From Thamnocephalis sphaerospora (lineage: Eukaryota; Zoopagomycota; Zoopagomycetes; Zoopagales; Sigmoideomycetaceae): DNA of 36,420 bases. The stretch covers positions 6,839 to 43,258 of the forward strand of contig KZ992486.1 of the NCBI GenBank assembly GCA_003614735.1. The letters run 5' to 3'. Shown piece after piece: positions 7,654-17,406 of this stretch (positions are counted from its first letter, which is position 1; every line of letters begins with the position of its first letter). Made by a program: the position numbers and the translations under genes. Under the pieces are notes generated by a model. The model was given only the letters and a program-made list of their open reading frames with translations. It was not told the DNA's origin and ran no database searches.

Positions 7654-10402
7654 CTATTCGCCGTACCAGTAGACAGCGATGCGAGCGCTTAACTTGGAGC
7701 CAATGCGCCGCCGAGGAATCAGCGCATCCTCGTTGATACAAAGCCTTTGGCGTGCTACAGCATCTGGTGCTGCAGCCAGCGCCGCTAACAGACTATTGCT
7801 CGCTGCCGTTAGCTATCGTGTCTAGTTAGTTGCATAAACGGCGTCCTACCTTTGGGGGGTCGGAAACCGCTGCGCCACTACGTTGGCCTTTTCCATGCTA
7901 ACCCCATTGATGGCCATCAACATGCGCACCATAGTAGTGTAAACCGTTTGGGGTGCCGTTTTCCGGCAAATATCGGCATAGTCGGCATAGCCAAGTAGGT
8001 AGCTGCGATTGCATCCGGCGGTTGCATTGGCCAAGCGTCGTGCCGCAGCTATTTCTTGTGCATCGCATCCACCGCTCGGTGCAAATTGATGCAATGTTCT
8101 ATGCTGGCTGGTGGCGTTAGCATTCAGCCCGCATGCATCTAAGCTGGTCTCCTTTGTACACCTACGCGATACTTTTCACGCAGATGAAGCGTTACCGCAG
8201 CAAAATAGTCGATTGATTCGTCAATGCTGCGCGTCTGCTTCAGAAAAAAACGATTGATTACTTGCACCGCAGCCAGTGCACCTTCTACACGACCGATATC
8301 AAATTCGCGCGCAGCTCTTTCGTTGTCTCCCTCGACAAGGTATACGACGTGCTCTATGCCACTACGCTGCAAGCGCGCCTACCAGAGCCGATATACGCAT
8401 GAGGCTGGGTCGTAGATGTAAATGACACTATTTGTGCCTTGCGCAGCACACGCACCTTTTGCTCATGATAGCGGCCATCCTTGATGCTAGCGATCAAGTC
8501 TTCTATGCGTTTGCGTTCAATTATCATATCCAGCAGCAGCTCTTCTCCGTGATCATCACCCGTTTTGCGTGCCACCCATAGCATGTCGCCCAGCTCCAAA
8601 GCACGCGTTTCTACATGCACGCCACGACTTTCCAACTCGCGTTGAAGATAGGTGCGATCCTTGCGGTGCTTTACCTCACGATTGTCCAGTAGCAAGACTA
8701 TCTCAAACGATCCAGGCAATAGTATCAGCGAGCTGCCAGGCAAGGTCTTTGACGACATACACTGCCTCGCGACCTCCTGTCGATCATGTATCTCTAGCTC
8801 ATCAAATGTTGCGCCAGTATTCGTGCCGTGCGGTCTTGGCTCCTTGCTGGCTGCATCGCCATCATCATCTTCTGTCGACGAAAGGGAATGCGCTTTAGCA
8901 ACATTATCTTTTACACCCGGATATGTTGTCGCCAAGTGGTTGGATGCTGTCACACCAGGCAATGCAGTTTGTTTCAGCATAGGTATAGCACAAGATGGAT
9001 GGTCCCGACATATTGCCTCGTCCAAATAGCCAGCTATCCGGTCAGCATGCCCAGGCATTGCGGTGGGGCGGAATATCATTGCAGCAATTGGGTGACTAGA
9101 AAAATGTGCCAAATAGACAATACGGCGGCGACGTACCTGTGTGGTGGCTGCGTATTAAGGACAAGGTTACTTGTATGTCGGTACAGAGGATGTAGTGCAG
9201 GCACACTGTGCCAACTTACGATCAACCAGTTGCTCCGCTTCCTCAAAATGCAGCACTTTTCTGTCCAAGGAGTCGAGCAAGTCGTATTTGAATGGCGCAT
9301 CGGCAGCTAGGGTGGAGGATATATTGGATGTGGCAATACTCCTGACTGCACAGTATTCTAGTGTCGACAAAATTGAATTCGTTGATAGATCCTTCACTGG
9401 CACACGTCCAGGCATGGTCGTCTCACCTGCAGATTCGCGCTGAATGATTGCGCGTGCGTCCAGCATTTCTTTTGAGTTTAGAGAAAGACGCAGGCTCCTT
9501 CGCAGGGGGCGTGAAGAAACAGTCGGTTGCTTTGATGGCGCCTGCGCCGATGCAACCCCCGGATGAGCATCTGCAGTCTGTACAATTTGCGTAGCAAGCT
9601 GGTGCCCCTCGACCGTCAAGCGATAGCGTGATGGTCTACCATCGATGGCAACCAACATCTTTGCCACAAGTGTGCGCATTGAGCTCCATGCAGTGTACCG
9701 GGAACCAGGCTCTGGGTCTGTAAACGAGTTGTCTGCATGCGGCTGCGCCTGCCGGATCAACATCGTCTTGGTGACGCTCTCTTCGTGCGCATTCAGTTGA
9801 TGCAATGCAGCCAGCAATGCATACGCGCCAGATCGATGCCGTGGCACATAGGTGCTTGCTGTGCGTGCCTTTTTAGTCTTGGGCTTGCCAGTTGGCGCCT
9901 CCTCCAAGCGCCCTCCATTATCGCCACCCTTTGGGTGCGAAGCAGAAGGTTGCTGCTGCTGAGTAGCCGGCAACAAGCCTATGCCATATCGATTAGATGC
10001 TATAAATTGCCTTTTTTCAAATCGCTTACCATCCTGCTCATCAGGCTCAGGCATTGGTGTGCCATGTTCCTCGCAATGTTGGCGCAAACGTCTCTCCAGT
10101 TGACTGACTAGCTTGGGTCCAATGCCAGCGAGGATGGCTGCTTCTCGAGGGTGCTGAAATGGAATTGGATAACGTGCTAGCGACTCGGCTGCCTGCACCA
10201 TCGAGTCGCAGATTTCTGTGTTAGCGGACCTGCCGCAAACGCTTAGCGCCAGTACTCCAGTGAAACGCACCCTTTTGTAGGTGTAGCGCATGTTTCTATC
10301 GTCGCGACCTCGCGCTTCTTCCATCCAGGTCTGCACCCACTGCAGGTAGAGTGGGTTGCCGCACGGTGGCAGCTCAGACCGCTTTCGCTTGGCTGGCGGC
10401 AT
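7654..10402 (-). CDS. MUS81: MUS81 structure-specific endonuclease catalytic subunit
   Basis: Six exons: complement(7654-7792, 7850-8103, 8166-8378, 8456-9147, 9220-10192, 10271-10402), 800 residues. MUS81 with its EME1/MMS4 partner cuts 3' flaps, stalled forks and nicked Holliday junctions in the nucleus. Visible parts: N-terminal helix-hairpin-helix (PCGNPLYLQWVQTW ... ILAGIGPKLVSQLERRL), winged helix (residues about 165-245), a long variable linker, and the XPF-type nuclease with LLLDNREVKHRK, LGDMLW (Asp near 556) and the metal-binding ERKR motif at about 579-582, followed by IASIKDGRYHEQK. The C-terminal HhH2 region (GVSMEKANVVAQRF...SLLAAL) matches MUS81. The basic stretch VRRRR near residue 374 may aid nuclear import. 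The first intron (10193-10270) is 78 nt without an in-frame stop and is recognised because removing it restores the conserved spacing before LARYPIPF. The ATG at 10402 is the first in frame. Confidence 0.93.
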
Positions 10403-10745
10403 GTCGGAAACCACGACAGCGGCCGGCGATGGCGCAAGGAGAAAGATTGGTGATGTAGAAATGCGCTATTGCTGGAAAGGACAACAAACGCTTCTTCGGA
10501 CGCGATCCTTTCGGCCCTCGCTTCTTGCTTCCCATCCACGTCTCTGTCACAATTACCCGTCGGCTGGAGCCACTAAAGCTGTTGCCAGTGTGATTTGTGC
10601 GGACGATTACCCGTAGCCGTAGGCAGATCGTCTTACTTGCGGCAGGACGTGACGATCGCCTGCTTTAGGCGGTCATCGCACTATCGCATTTTTCAAAGTA
10701 CGCATCTGCGTGTAGCTGAAGACAAGCTACACGCGTGAGCGCACT
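10403..10745. promoter_or_regulatory. Shared divergent promoter of MUS81 and SAP-U2AF2
   Basis: 343 bp separate the ATGs of two divergent genes, so promoters of both must lie here. An imperfect inverted pair, GTGTAGCT near 10711 and AGCTACAC near 10726, may form a small hairpin 15-30 nt before the U2AF2 start. No clear TATA box is seen. Confidence 0.5.
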
Positions 10746-13291
10746 ATGGATCCGTCCAAGCTTAAAGTGGTGGAGCTGCGCGCCGAGCTGCTTGCGCGTG
10801 GAATTACGCCCAAGGGCCTCAAGGCGGATCTGATCCGGCAGCTGGAAGCCGCGTTGGCTGAAGCGTCTACTGCGGTACCGGCGGAGACGGTCGAGGATGT
10901 GGCTGCTGAGGATAGCGATTCACATGTGCAGCAGTCAGTAGAGACAGAGATATCTGCGCAGGACGAAGCGAGAGAAAAGCCAGCGCAGATAACAGATGAG
11001 ACTGTCGAGGCGACCGAGTCGATGGCTGAAGCCACGCCACAGAACGATGCAGCGGAAGTGGCGCCCATTGTCGACACTGTGGAGGCAGCATCTGCCATTG
11101 CTGCTGCACCCGAGCACGATGGGCTCAGGCACGCGGACACCGACATTATCATGCACATGCCGGTGGAAAGCGCTGAACACGCAAACGGTGTGTCGATGCC
11201 AGCACATGAGACGGACGACCCTATGGAGCATGAGTCGACAGCACAATTTGAGGAGAAGAAGATCACGCGCAGAGAGGATGAAAGCAGGGCGAATGGTGCG
11301 GACAAGAAGGCAGTGCGCGAGGAGGAGATCCGCGAGCTAGGTAGGCTATTGTACGACAGTGCTCATAGCTGAATGTGTTAACTAATGCTACTCTGCGCGT
11401 CTGGAGAACGCCGCGAGCGTCGTGACCGTGACCGAGACAGCTCTCGTGATGCAGAGCGCCATCGTCGACGTGGCCAAGACTATGCGCGCTCGCACGATCG
11501 TCACCGGAGGGATCGCGAGCGGGATCGCGACCGTGACGATGATCGCTATGAGCGGCGCCGTGATCGCGATCGCGATCGTGATAGGGAGCGGGACCGCTAT
11601 AGTCGGCACCACCGCGATGAGCGTCGCCGTCGCCGCAGCCCCAGCCCACGCTCTTCACGCGACCGCTCGCTTACGCCTATTCATAAGCGAAAGCGAAAGC
11701 TCAACAACTGGGACGTGCCTCCGCCAGGCTGCGAGCAGATGACCGCTGAACAGGTCAAGATGTCGGGTAAGCGCACGCGACGAACGCAGTGCCGTTGCGC
11801 ACAGTTGCTAACATGTATTTGGTGATTTGCAAACGCCTTGGCATCGCCGCAATGCAGGAGCATTTAGCACCCATGGTCCTTTGACTGGTCTGCCGCCGCT
11901 CATGCCATCCGCAGGTGGTGCTCATACAGGCATGCATCCCGAGCGCGCAATGCTTCTCGGCTCCATGGTGCCGGGCGAGTCGCCACTTGGCTCGCCGGGT
12001 ATGATGCCGTCCCTCATTCGGCAGACACGGCGCCTGTACGTTGGCAACATGCCGTCTGGTGTAACAGACATCGACGTGATGAACTTTTTCAACGAGCAGC
12101 TGCGCAACCTGAATGTTGCCCCTGACGCCAGCGGATCGCCAGTAGTGAGTGCCCAGGTAAACAGCGACAAAAACTTTGCATTTGTCGAGTTTCGCACGCC
12201 CGAGGAGACGACCGCATGCATAAGCCTGGACAACATCGTGTTCCGCGGGCAGAATCTCAAGTTGCGGCGGCCCAAGGACTATGTGGCACCCAATGGCATG
12301 GAGTCCGAGGCGTCGCGTTACTCGGGCTCGGGCATGATCTCGGATAATGTTCCCAACACACCGCACAAGCTCTACATTGGCGGCCTGCCGCCATACCTTG
12401 ACGAGAATCAGGTGATGGAGCTGCTCAAGACCTTTGGCGAGCTGCGCGCTTTCCATCTGGTTCGCGACCCGTCCAACAACATGTCAAAGGTAGGCCCACC
12501 TGCGTGCACAACGACCGCTGCTTCTTCTCACTGCTGCACCGTGTACATGGATGTCAGGGATTTGCCTTTTGCGAGTATGTGGATCATAGCGTCACGCCGC
12601 TGGCGTGCCAGGGACTTACGGGCATGCAACTGGGCGAGAAGCGTCTGGTGGTCCAGCCGGCCAACATTGGTATACAGCGCGGCGGAGGCATGCAGTCCCA
12701 CTCGGTACCACCCTTCCCGCTGCCGCCGGGCATGCTGCCGCCACCCGGTGGCGCACCGCCAGTGCCGATGCATCTACTTGGCCTGATGTCTGAGGTGGCG
12801 CCGCTCGACAGCACAAAGTCCGAGGTTACCACGGTGGTGCAGCTGCTCAACATGGTCACGCCCGAGGAGCTGACGGATGATCAAGAGTACGAAGGTATGT
12901 CTTGCGGGGGTCTGCGTGCGCCCTCGGCATCAGCACTGATTGGCTTGTGCTGCTACGCTGGCGTGCTTAGAAATCATGGAGGATGTACGCGAGGAGTGCG
13001 AAAGGTTTGGCGAGGTGGACGAGGTCCGCATCCCGCGGCCCAGCAAAGCAAGGACGGTGGCTGGTGTTGGCAAGGTAGGCGCATGCAGCGATGTACATAC
13101 AGCAGTCTGCCGGTCAGATGGCTCACTGTTGGCGCGCGGACCTGCCCACGCACGTGCAGATTTTCGTCAAGTACAAGACCACCGACGGCTCCTCAAAGGC
13201 GTTCAGCGAGCTGGCCGGCCGCAAGTTTGCCGAGCGCACCGTTGTCACCTCGTACATCACCGAGGAAAGCTACTATGCCGAAGACTATTAG
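10746..13291 (+). CDS. U2AF2: U2AF large subunit (U2AF65) with an N-terminal SAP domain
   Basis: Six exons: 10746-11340, 11407-11766, 11858-12489, 12558-12894, 12971-13074, 13160-13291; 719 residues against 475 in human. It binds the polypyrimidine tract at 3' splice sites and recruits U2 snRNP. Order: SAP motif at about 1-40 (KLKVVELRAELLARGITPKG), acidic linker to about 198, an Arg-Asp/Glu-rich region (199-277) then RSPSPRSSRDRS, the U2AF35-binding ULM with Trp300 (NNWDVPPPG), RRM1 at about 377-460 (RRLYVGNMP, NFAFVEF), RRM2 at about 488-570 (KLYIGGLP, GFAFCEY), and a C-terminal UHM from about 615 with GRKFAER. All phases agree. The RS exon has no in-frame ATG before the RRM part, so it needs the SAP exon as its start. 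Between RRM2 and UHM sits a Pro/Gly-rich loop (PPFPLPPGMLPPPGGAPP). Intron 2 could also use the acceptor three bases further on (CAGGAG). Confidence 0.93.
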
Positions 13292-13970
13292 GTCGTACAC
13301 GCTTCTCTGCTTCTCTGTGGCTGCGCCTGCTTTTCTCTCTGCGGTTCTTTGAACATGGGCTATCGTACCTCAGACACCGCTGTGCTGGCGCTGCAATGCA
13401 TTGGGTGGGGGCGCAGTGGTCGTGTGCCACTGCGGCGTGGCCATTGACTGGTGGATCTGGGTGCATGCTGGCAATGATGTCAGAGTCGGCGTGCCTCGCT
13501 GTAGTAATCATAATAATGCACACCCTCAACGGGCCAATGGGCGAGCCGCTGCCATTTTGCTTTTCCTTTGCTGCACCGGTGTAGCACATCCATTGAACGG
13601 CCGGTTGCGAACCAAACAAGTGCTGGCGCCAACGGCGCTGACGCCAGCCCAGGCCGCTATGACGGCTCGCGCACGCGCACCGGCGAGCAGCATTGCGCGG
13701 CAGAGGCCACTGCCCTTGGCGTGCTAGTTGGTCCCCCGGCTGCCGCGTGACTCCGCGTGCGCGCACGAAGCTCAGCCCGCCGCGTTGGTGCCTTATTCGC
13801 TCCCGCCGCTCACCGCTGCATGTGTGGATCCTCTTTTGGTTTCTTTCTCTTCTACTTGCGCAGCTCTCCGTCATCACCCTTGCACCGACATCGTCACCGT
13901 ACGACGCGACGCTAGGCCGCCTTTCTTTTGCGTACTATTCACTGCATCTCTCGTATAGCGGCTGACAACC
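13292..13970. other. Intergenic region between SAP-U2AF2 and RNA1
   Basis: It contains the 3' flank of U2AF2 and the promoter and leader of RNA1, both on the plus strand. A pyrimidine-rich stretch (tctttctcttctacttgc) at about 13842-13859 may mark the RNA1 start region. Open frames here are short and show no domain. No TATA box stands out. Confidence 0.45.
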
Positions 13971-15240
13971 ATGGTGGACCTGCTCCCGGAAGATCCGTAC
14001 TCGGCCCTCTACCCGCCGGAGAACATTTTCAGTGTGGCTGGTCGTGGTCTACACTGGGACACGGCCGCAGACGTGCAAGAGTTTTGCGAGGAGATTGCAA
14101 AGTATGAACGCCTGGAGGTGGTACGCCTCAGCGGCAACACCCTTGGCATACCGGCAGCGCGTGCGTTTGCTGCCGCGCTCGCGAGCCAGAAGCACCTCAA
14201 GGTGAGTGCAACGCGTAAGCAGCGCCGGTCGCTTGACCTGGCGCGGCGATCTGGTAGGTGTGCTGGCAGAAGTGTGCTTACCGGTCTGCATCCGCCAGGT
14301 GCTCGATCTGAGCGATGTGTTTACCGGTCGCTTGCGCCACGAGCTGCCGATCGCACTTGAAGCCATTTGCAAGGCAGTCGTCGACAAGGAGAGCATTTTG
14401 GAGCTGGACCTGAGCGACAATGCGTTTGGACCGGCCGGTGCCGAGCCTCTGGCTCCGTTTCTGGTAGAGCGCCGGTCGCTGCGTACGCTGCGCCTCAACA
14501 ACAACGGCCTGGGCCCAAAGGGCGGTCAGTTGGTTGCCAATGCGCTGCTGGAGGCCGCCAAGCGCAACCAGAAAGAGAACCGCGAGTCTGCGCTGCGCAC
14601 GGTGGTCATTGGCCGTAACCGACTGGAGAACAGCAGCGCGGAAGCGTTTGCCGAGGCATTTGCCGCACATGGTCTGCTGCGCGAGGTGCGCATGCCGCAG
14701 AACGGCATTCGTCCCGAGGGCATCGTCACACTGCTGGGAGGCCTGGCTAAATGCACGATGCTGCGCTGGCTAGATCTGCAGGACAACACCTTTACCACCA
14801 CGGGCGCCGTGGCGCTGGCCAAGACACTGTCCGCCTGGACGGAGCTGGAGCACCTCAACGTGGGCGACTGTATGCTGAACCCTGAGGGTGGTCTGGCCGT
14901 TGCAAATGCCCTTCTTGCCTTTCGCCCGCCGCTGCAGAAGCTTAATTTGTCCTATGGCGAGATTGACGAGCGTGGTGCGCTCATTCTGTCCCAGGCGGTG
15001 GCGTTGATGCCGGCGCTGCGGGCACTTGAGCTGAACGGCAATCAGTTTGCTGCGGATGGCGCGGCAGCAGACGCGATTCGTGATGCGCTGGACCGGCACA
15101 ACAACGGTGAGGCGCTAGGCTCGCTCTCTGACATGGAGGAGCTGTCCGAGGAGGAAGTGGAAGAGGAGGAGGAGGAGGAGGAGAAGGAGGAGGAGGAAGT
15201 GGACGAACTGGCCGCCGCCCTTGCCAAGGCAGCAGTGTAG
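13971..15240 (+). CDS. RNA1: RanGAP, Ran GTPase-activating protein
   Basis: Two exons (13971-14201, 14299-15240), 390 residues, close to S. pombe Rna1 (386). It stimulates GTP hydrolysis by Ran on the cytoplasmic side and so sets the Ran-GTP gradient for nuclear transport. The protein is a series of leucine-rich repeats: VVRLSGNTLG, the VLDLSDVFTGRL block with Arg88 matching the essential Arg of Rna1, LELDLSDNAFGPAG, LRLNNNGLGPKGG, VIGRNRLEN, VRMPQNGIRPEG, LDLQDNTF, LNLSYGEI and LELNGNQFAADG. The C-terminus is a strongly acidic tail beginning SDMEELSEEE, with a run of glutamates as in other fungal RanGAPs. The intron uses GTGAGT and a CCAG acceptor and joins HLK to VLDLSD in phase 0. Confidence 0.96.
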
Positions 15241-15352
15241 CCAGAGCCTGCCTGTTCAATGTGTTAGGATCGACACGCACGGGGGAGACGCAGGGCGCGA
15301 CGGGATGGATGTGGTCTAATATTGCACTTGCACCATCGTCGTCTCGTTTTGA

Positions 15353-15358
15353 AATAAA
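15353..15358 (+). terminator. Polyadenylation signal of RNA1
   Basis: AATAAA about 113 nt after the RNA1 stop codon, in the 200-bp gap between the convergent RNA1 and acyltransferase genes. Confidence 0.5.
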
Positions 15359-15440
15359 AGCCTGGCTATTGCACCTGTCGTGCCACTTTCCGCTGTATTA
15401 TCATCGTCCATGAGGCCGCCCACTGCACAGTCTATGCCCA

Positions 15441-16999
15441 CTACTCAAGAGGAGTACGCCACACGTTCCAGTCGCCGGTCCAGTTGGTCTTGAGATCCTC
15501 AAGAAGTGCATCCTTTTCCCTGTACGTCTGATGGACCCACTTGGCGAGCTCCTCATCGTCATTTGGCAGGTCATCGATGGCATAGCGGCGGACATGCACG
15601 TGGAAGCGATATTCGCCACGCAGTGAATGCGAGTGCACGCGCAACAGGCTCGGCGAGACGCCAAAGCCGCGCTTACTGTGCTGATAGGCAATCGTAAAGT
15701 CTGACGACACCGACAGGCGCATGTATGAATCAGCATGCGCGTCTATTCGTGCACGTGATGCAAAGCATTGCTTACCGTAAACGTGCTTGACATGTGTGTC
15801 GCGCAACTGGCGGACCGTTTCGCAAAATCCTTTGGTGCGCGGAACGAGAAGATTCTCCAGCACAGGCAGATTACGCGAACGAGCAAAGGCTTGTCCCTGT
15901 GCGTGCCGTCGGTCGGTCGGTCGGCCAAACATCAGCATACCGAACAGCTCAGTCTTGGACATGCCAGCATACCTCGCGCAGCTTCTTGGGCGACAAGCGT
16001 GTGCCCTCCAGGAAGCTAATCACCCACACGGGCGGACGGTAGGTGCGGATGCGATGAAAGACCGCCTCAATACGCCGACGATCCTATGATCCATGGTAAG
16101 CATCGCAACGTACATGCGCTGATGGCAACCCCCACACACGTGCGTACCTGCAGCCAGTTTCGCTTGATCATCAGCATGCCGCACAGCTGGCAAAGGCGTG
16201 TGAGTGGCAATAATAGAGTACACGCGTAAACTTTTAGACGCTTACCCACATGCCCCATCCCCAGAATGGTACCTATAGAGTGGCAACGGCCATTTTGTTA
16301 GCATCCACACTGTACCATTACCTCCCCCAAGACACCACCACTTGCATATTTCAGCGAGCTTTTAGCAAAATACTGTGTATCAAGATGCAATGGCGTTAGA
16401 CAGCAATGGTCTCGTTATACGCCATCTCTCATTGTGCTTACCGAGCAATGGCTGATCATGCGCTTGCGTATTGCCACCGCGTTGATCAGGTAGTAGTCGC
16501 TCATGCCAACATGGTTGCTAATAACAATGGCATTTTCGCCTGCCGGCAATTCGTCGCCCGAAAAGGTAATGTCCATCTCGTTGTTGCGCTACAGAACGCG
16601 TCAGCATACCCAACCGGCAAGGCTTAGTCGCCAGTCCGTGGTGCCCACCTCAACAATGCGCTACGGCAAAGAAAACAAGCAAACAGTAAGCGTCACGTTG
16701 CGTAGATACCGCAGCCTGTGGTACGCTCACCTGCATTGTACCCCACATGGTCCCCGCCACCCAGGCGTTAATGCGAATCAGCATCTGGGGCGAAAAAGGC
16801 GCCAGCAGGATCGACAAGAGTTGCGTGACGTTGAGGCCAATCGCCATCCTGCGCAGGAGCAGACAATGGACTATCTTAGATGTTGGCGAGACACATTCTG
16901 CTTGACCAGCACGTACGATACAAGATAGGCAGCGAATCCAAGCATGCGCATGGAGCGCGCGGCCAAAAGGACCGGGTGCTTGATCAAAGCGTCGGCCAT
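15441..16999 (-). CDS. LCLAT1/AGPAT-type lysophospholipid acyltransferase
   Basis: Ten exons: complement(15441-15700, 15776-15896, 15973-16083, 16148-16186, 16246-16272, 16346-16372, 16442-16588, 16649-16660, 16731-16848, 16917-16999), 314 residues. It should transfer acyl groups from acyl-CoA to lysophosphatidic acid or a related lysophospholipid at the ER. Motif I is NHVGMSD with His97 and Asp102 (HX4D); motif III is FLEGTR at about 175-180 (Leu where many have Pro). Also typical: GDELPAGENAIVISNH, KYVPFWGWGMW, MIKRNWLQ, VPRTKGF and RFHVHVRRYAIDDLP near the end, as in LCLAT1 and AGPAT3-5. Three membrane stretches are likely (about 8-27, 28-50 and the GWGMW region). Exons as small as 12 and 27 nt were inferred from phase and conservation; the 12-nt exon is the least sure. 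The intron 16273-16345 appears to begin with GC; a GT alternative at 16321 would add eight residues. Confidence 0.85.
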
Positions 17000-17406
17000 A
17001 CTGCGGCACGCCAGAAAAACCGCGACATGTCAGCCGACCGGCGGATTCCTCGGTGTTTTAGCGGACCACGACATGCGACAGACACCCACATGAACAATGG
17101 AGCCTGTTTTAGCAAACAAACTGGCTATTTAGTTGGACGCGAAAACTGCTGCTGCAATTGCCGGCGGCGATAGTGGGCAAGGACAGGTGGGAGCATGCGT
17201 ACATCGGAGAACAAACTACCCGCTTTGCCGTTTGTGGGGCATCAGCCCTGAATGTGCATCGTCCCAGTCAGCATACGAGTCCGAGTCAAACCGACTATTT
17301 ATTCTTTCTTTTCCTGACTAAGCCGCCACAACAGCAGCGTCTCGCCACTTGTCTCTTACACGTCTGCATCGGCCGCCTTTTGCATAGGACTCTGTGAATC
17401 GCCAGC
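17000..17406. promoter_or_regulatory. Shared divergent promoter of the acyltransferase and SQT1
   Basis: 407 bp between the ATGs of divergent genes. It includes a TATTTATTCTTTCTTTT tract at about 17297-17313 about 95 nt upstream of SQT1. No canonical TATA box and no RNA gene are seen. Confidence 0.45.
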
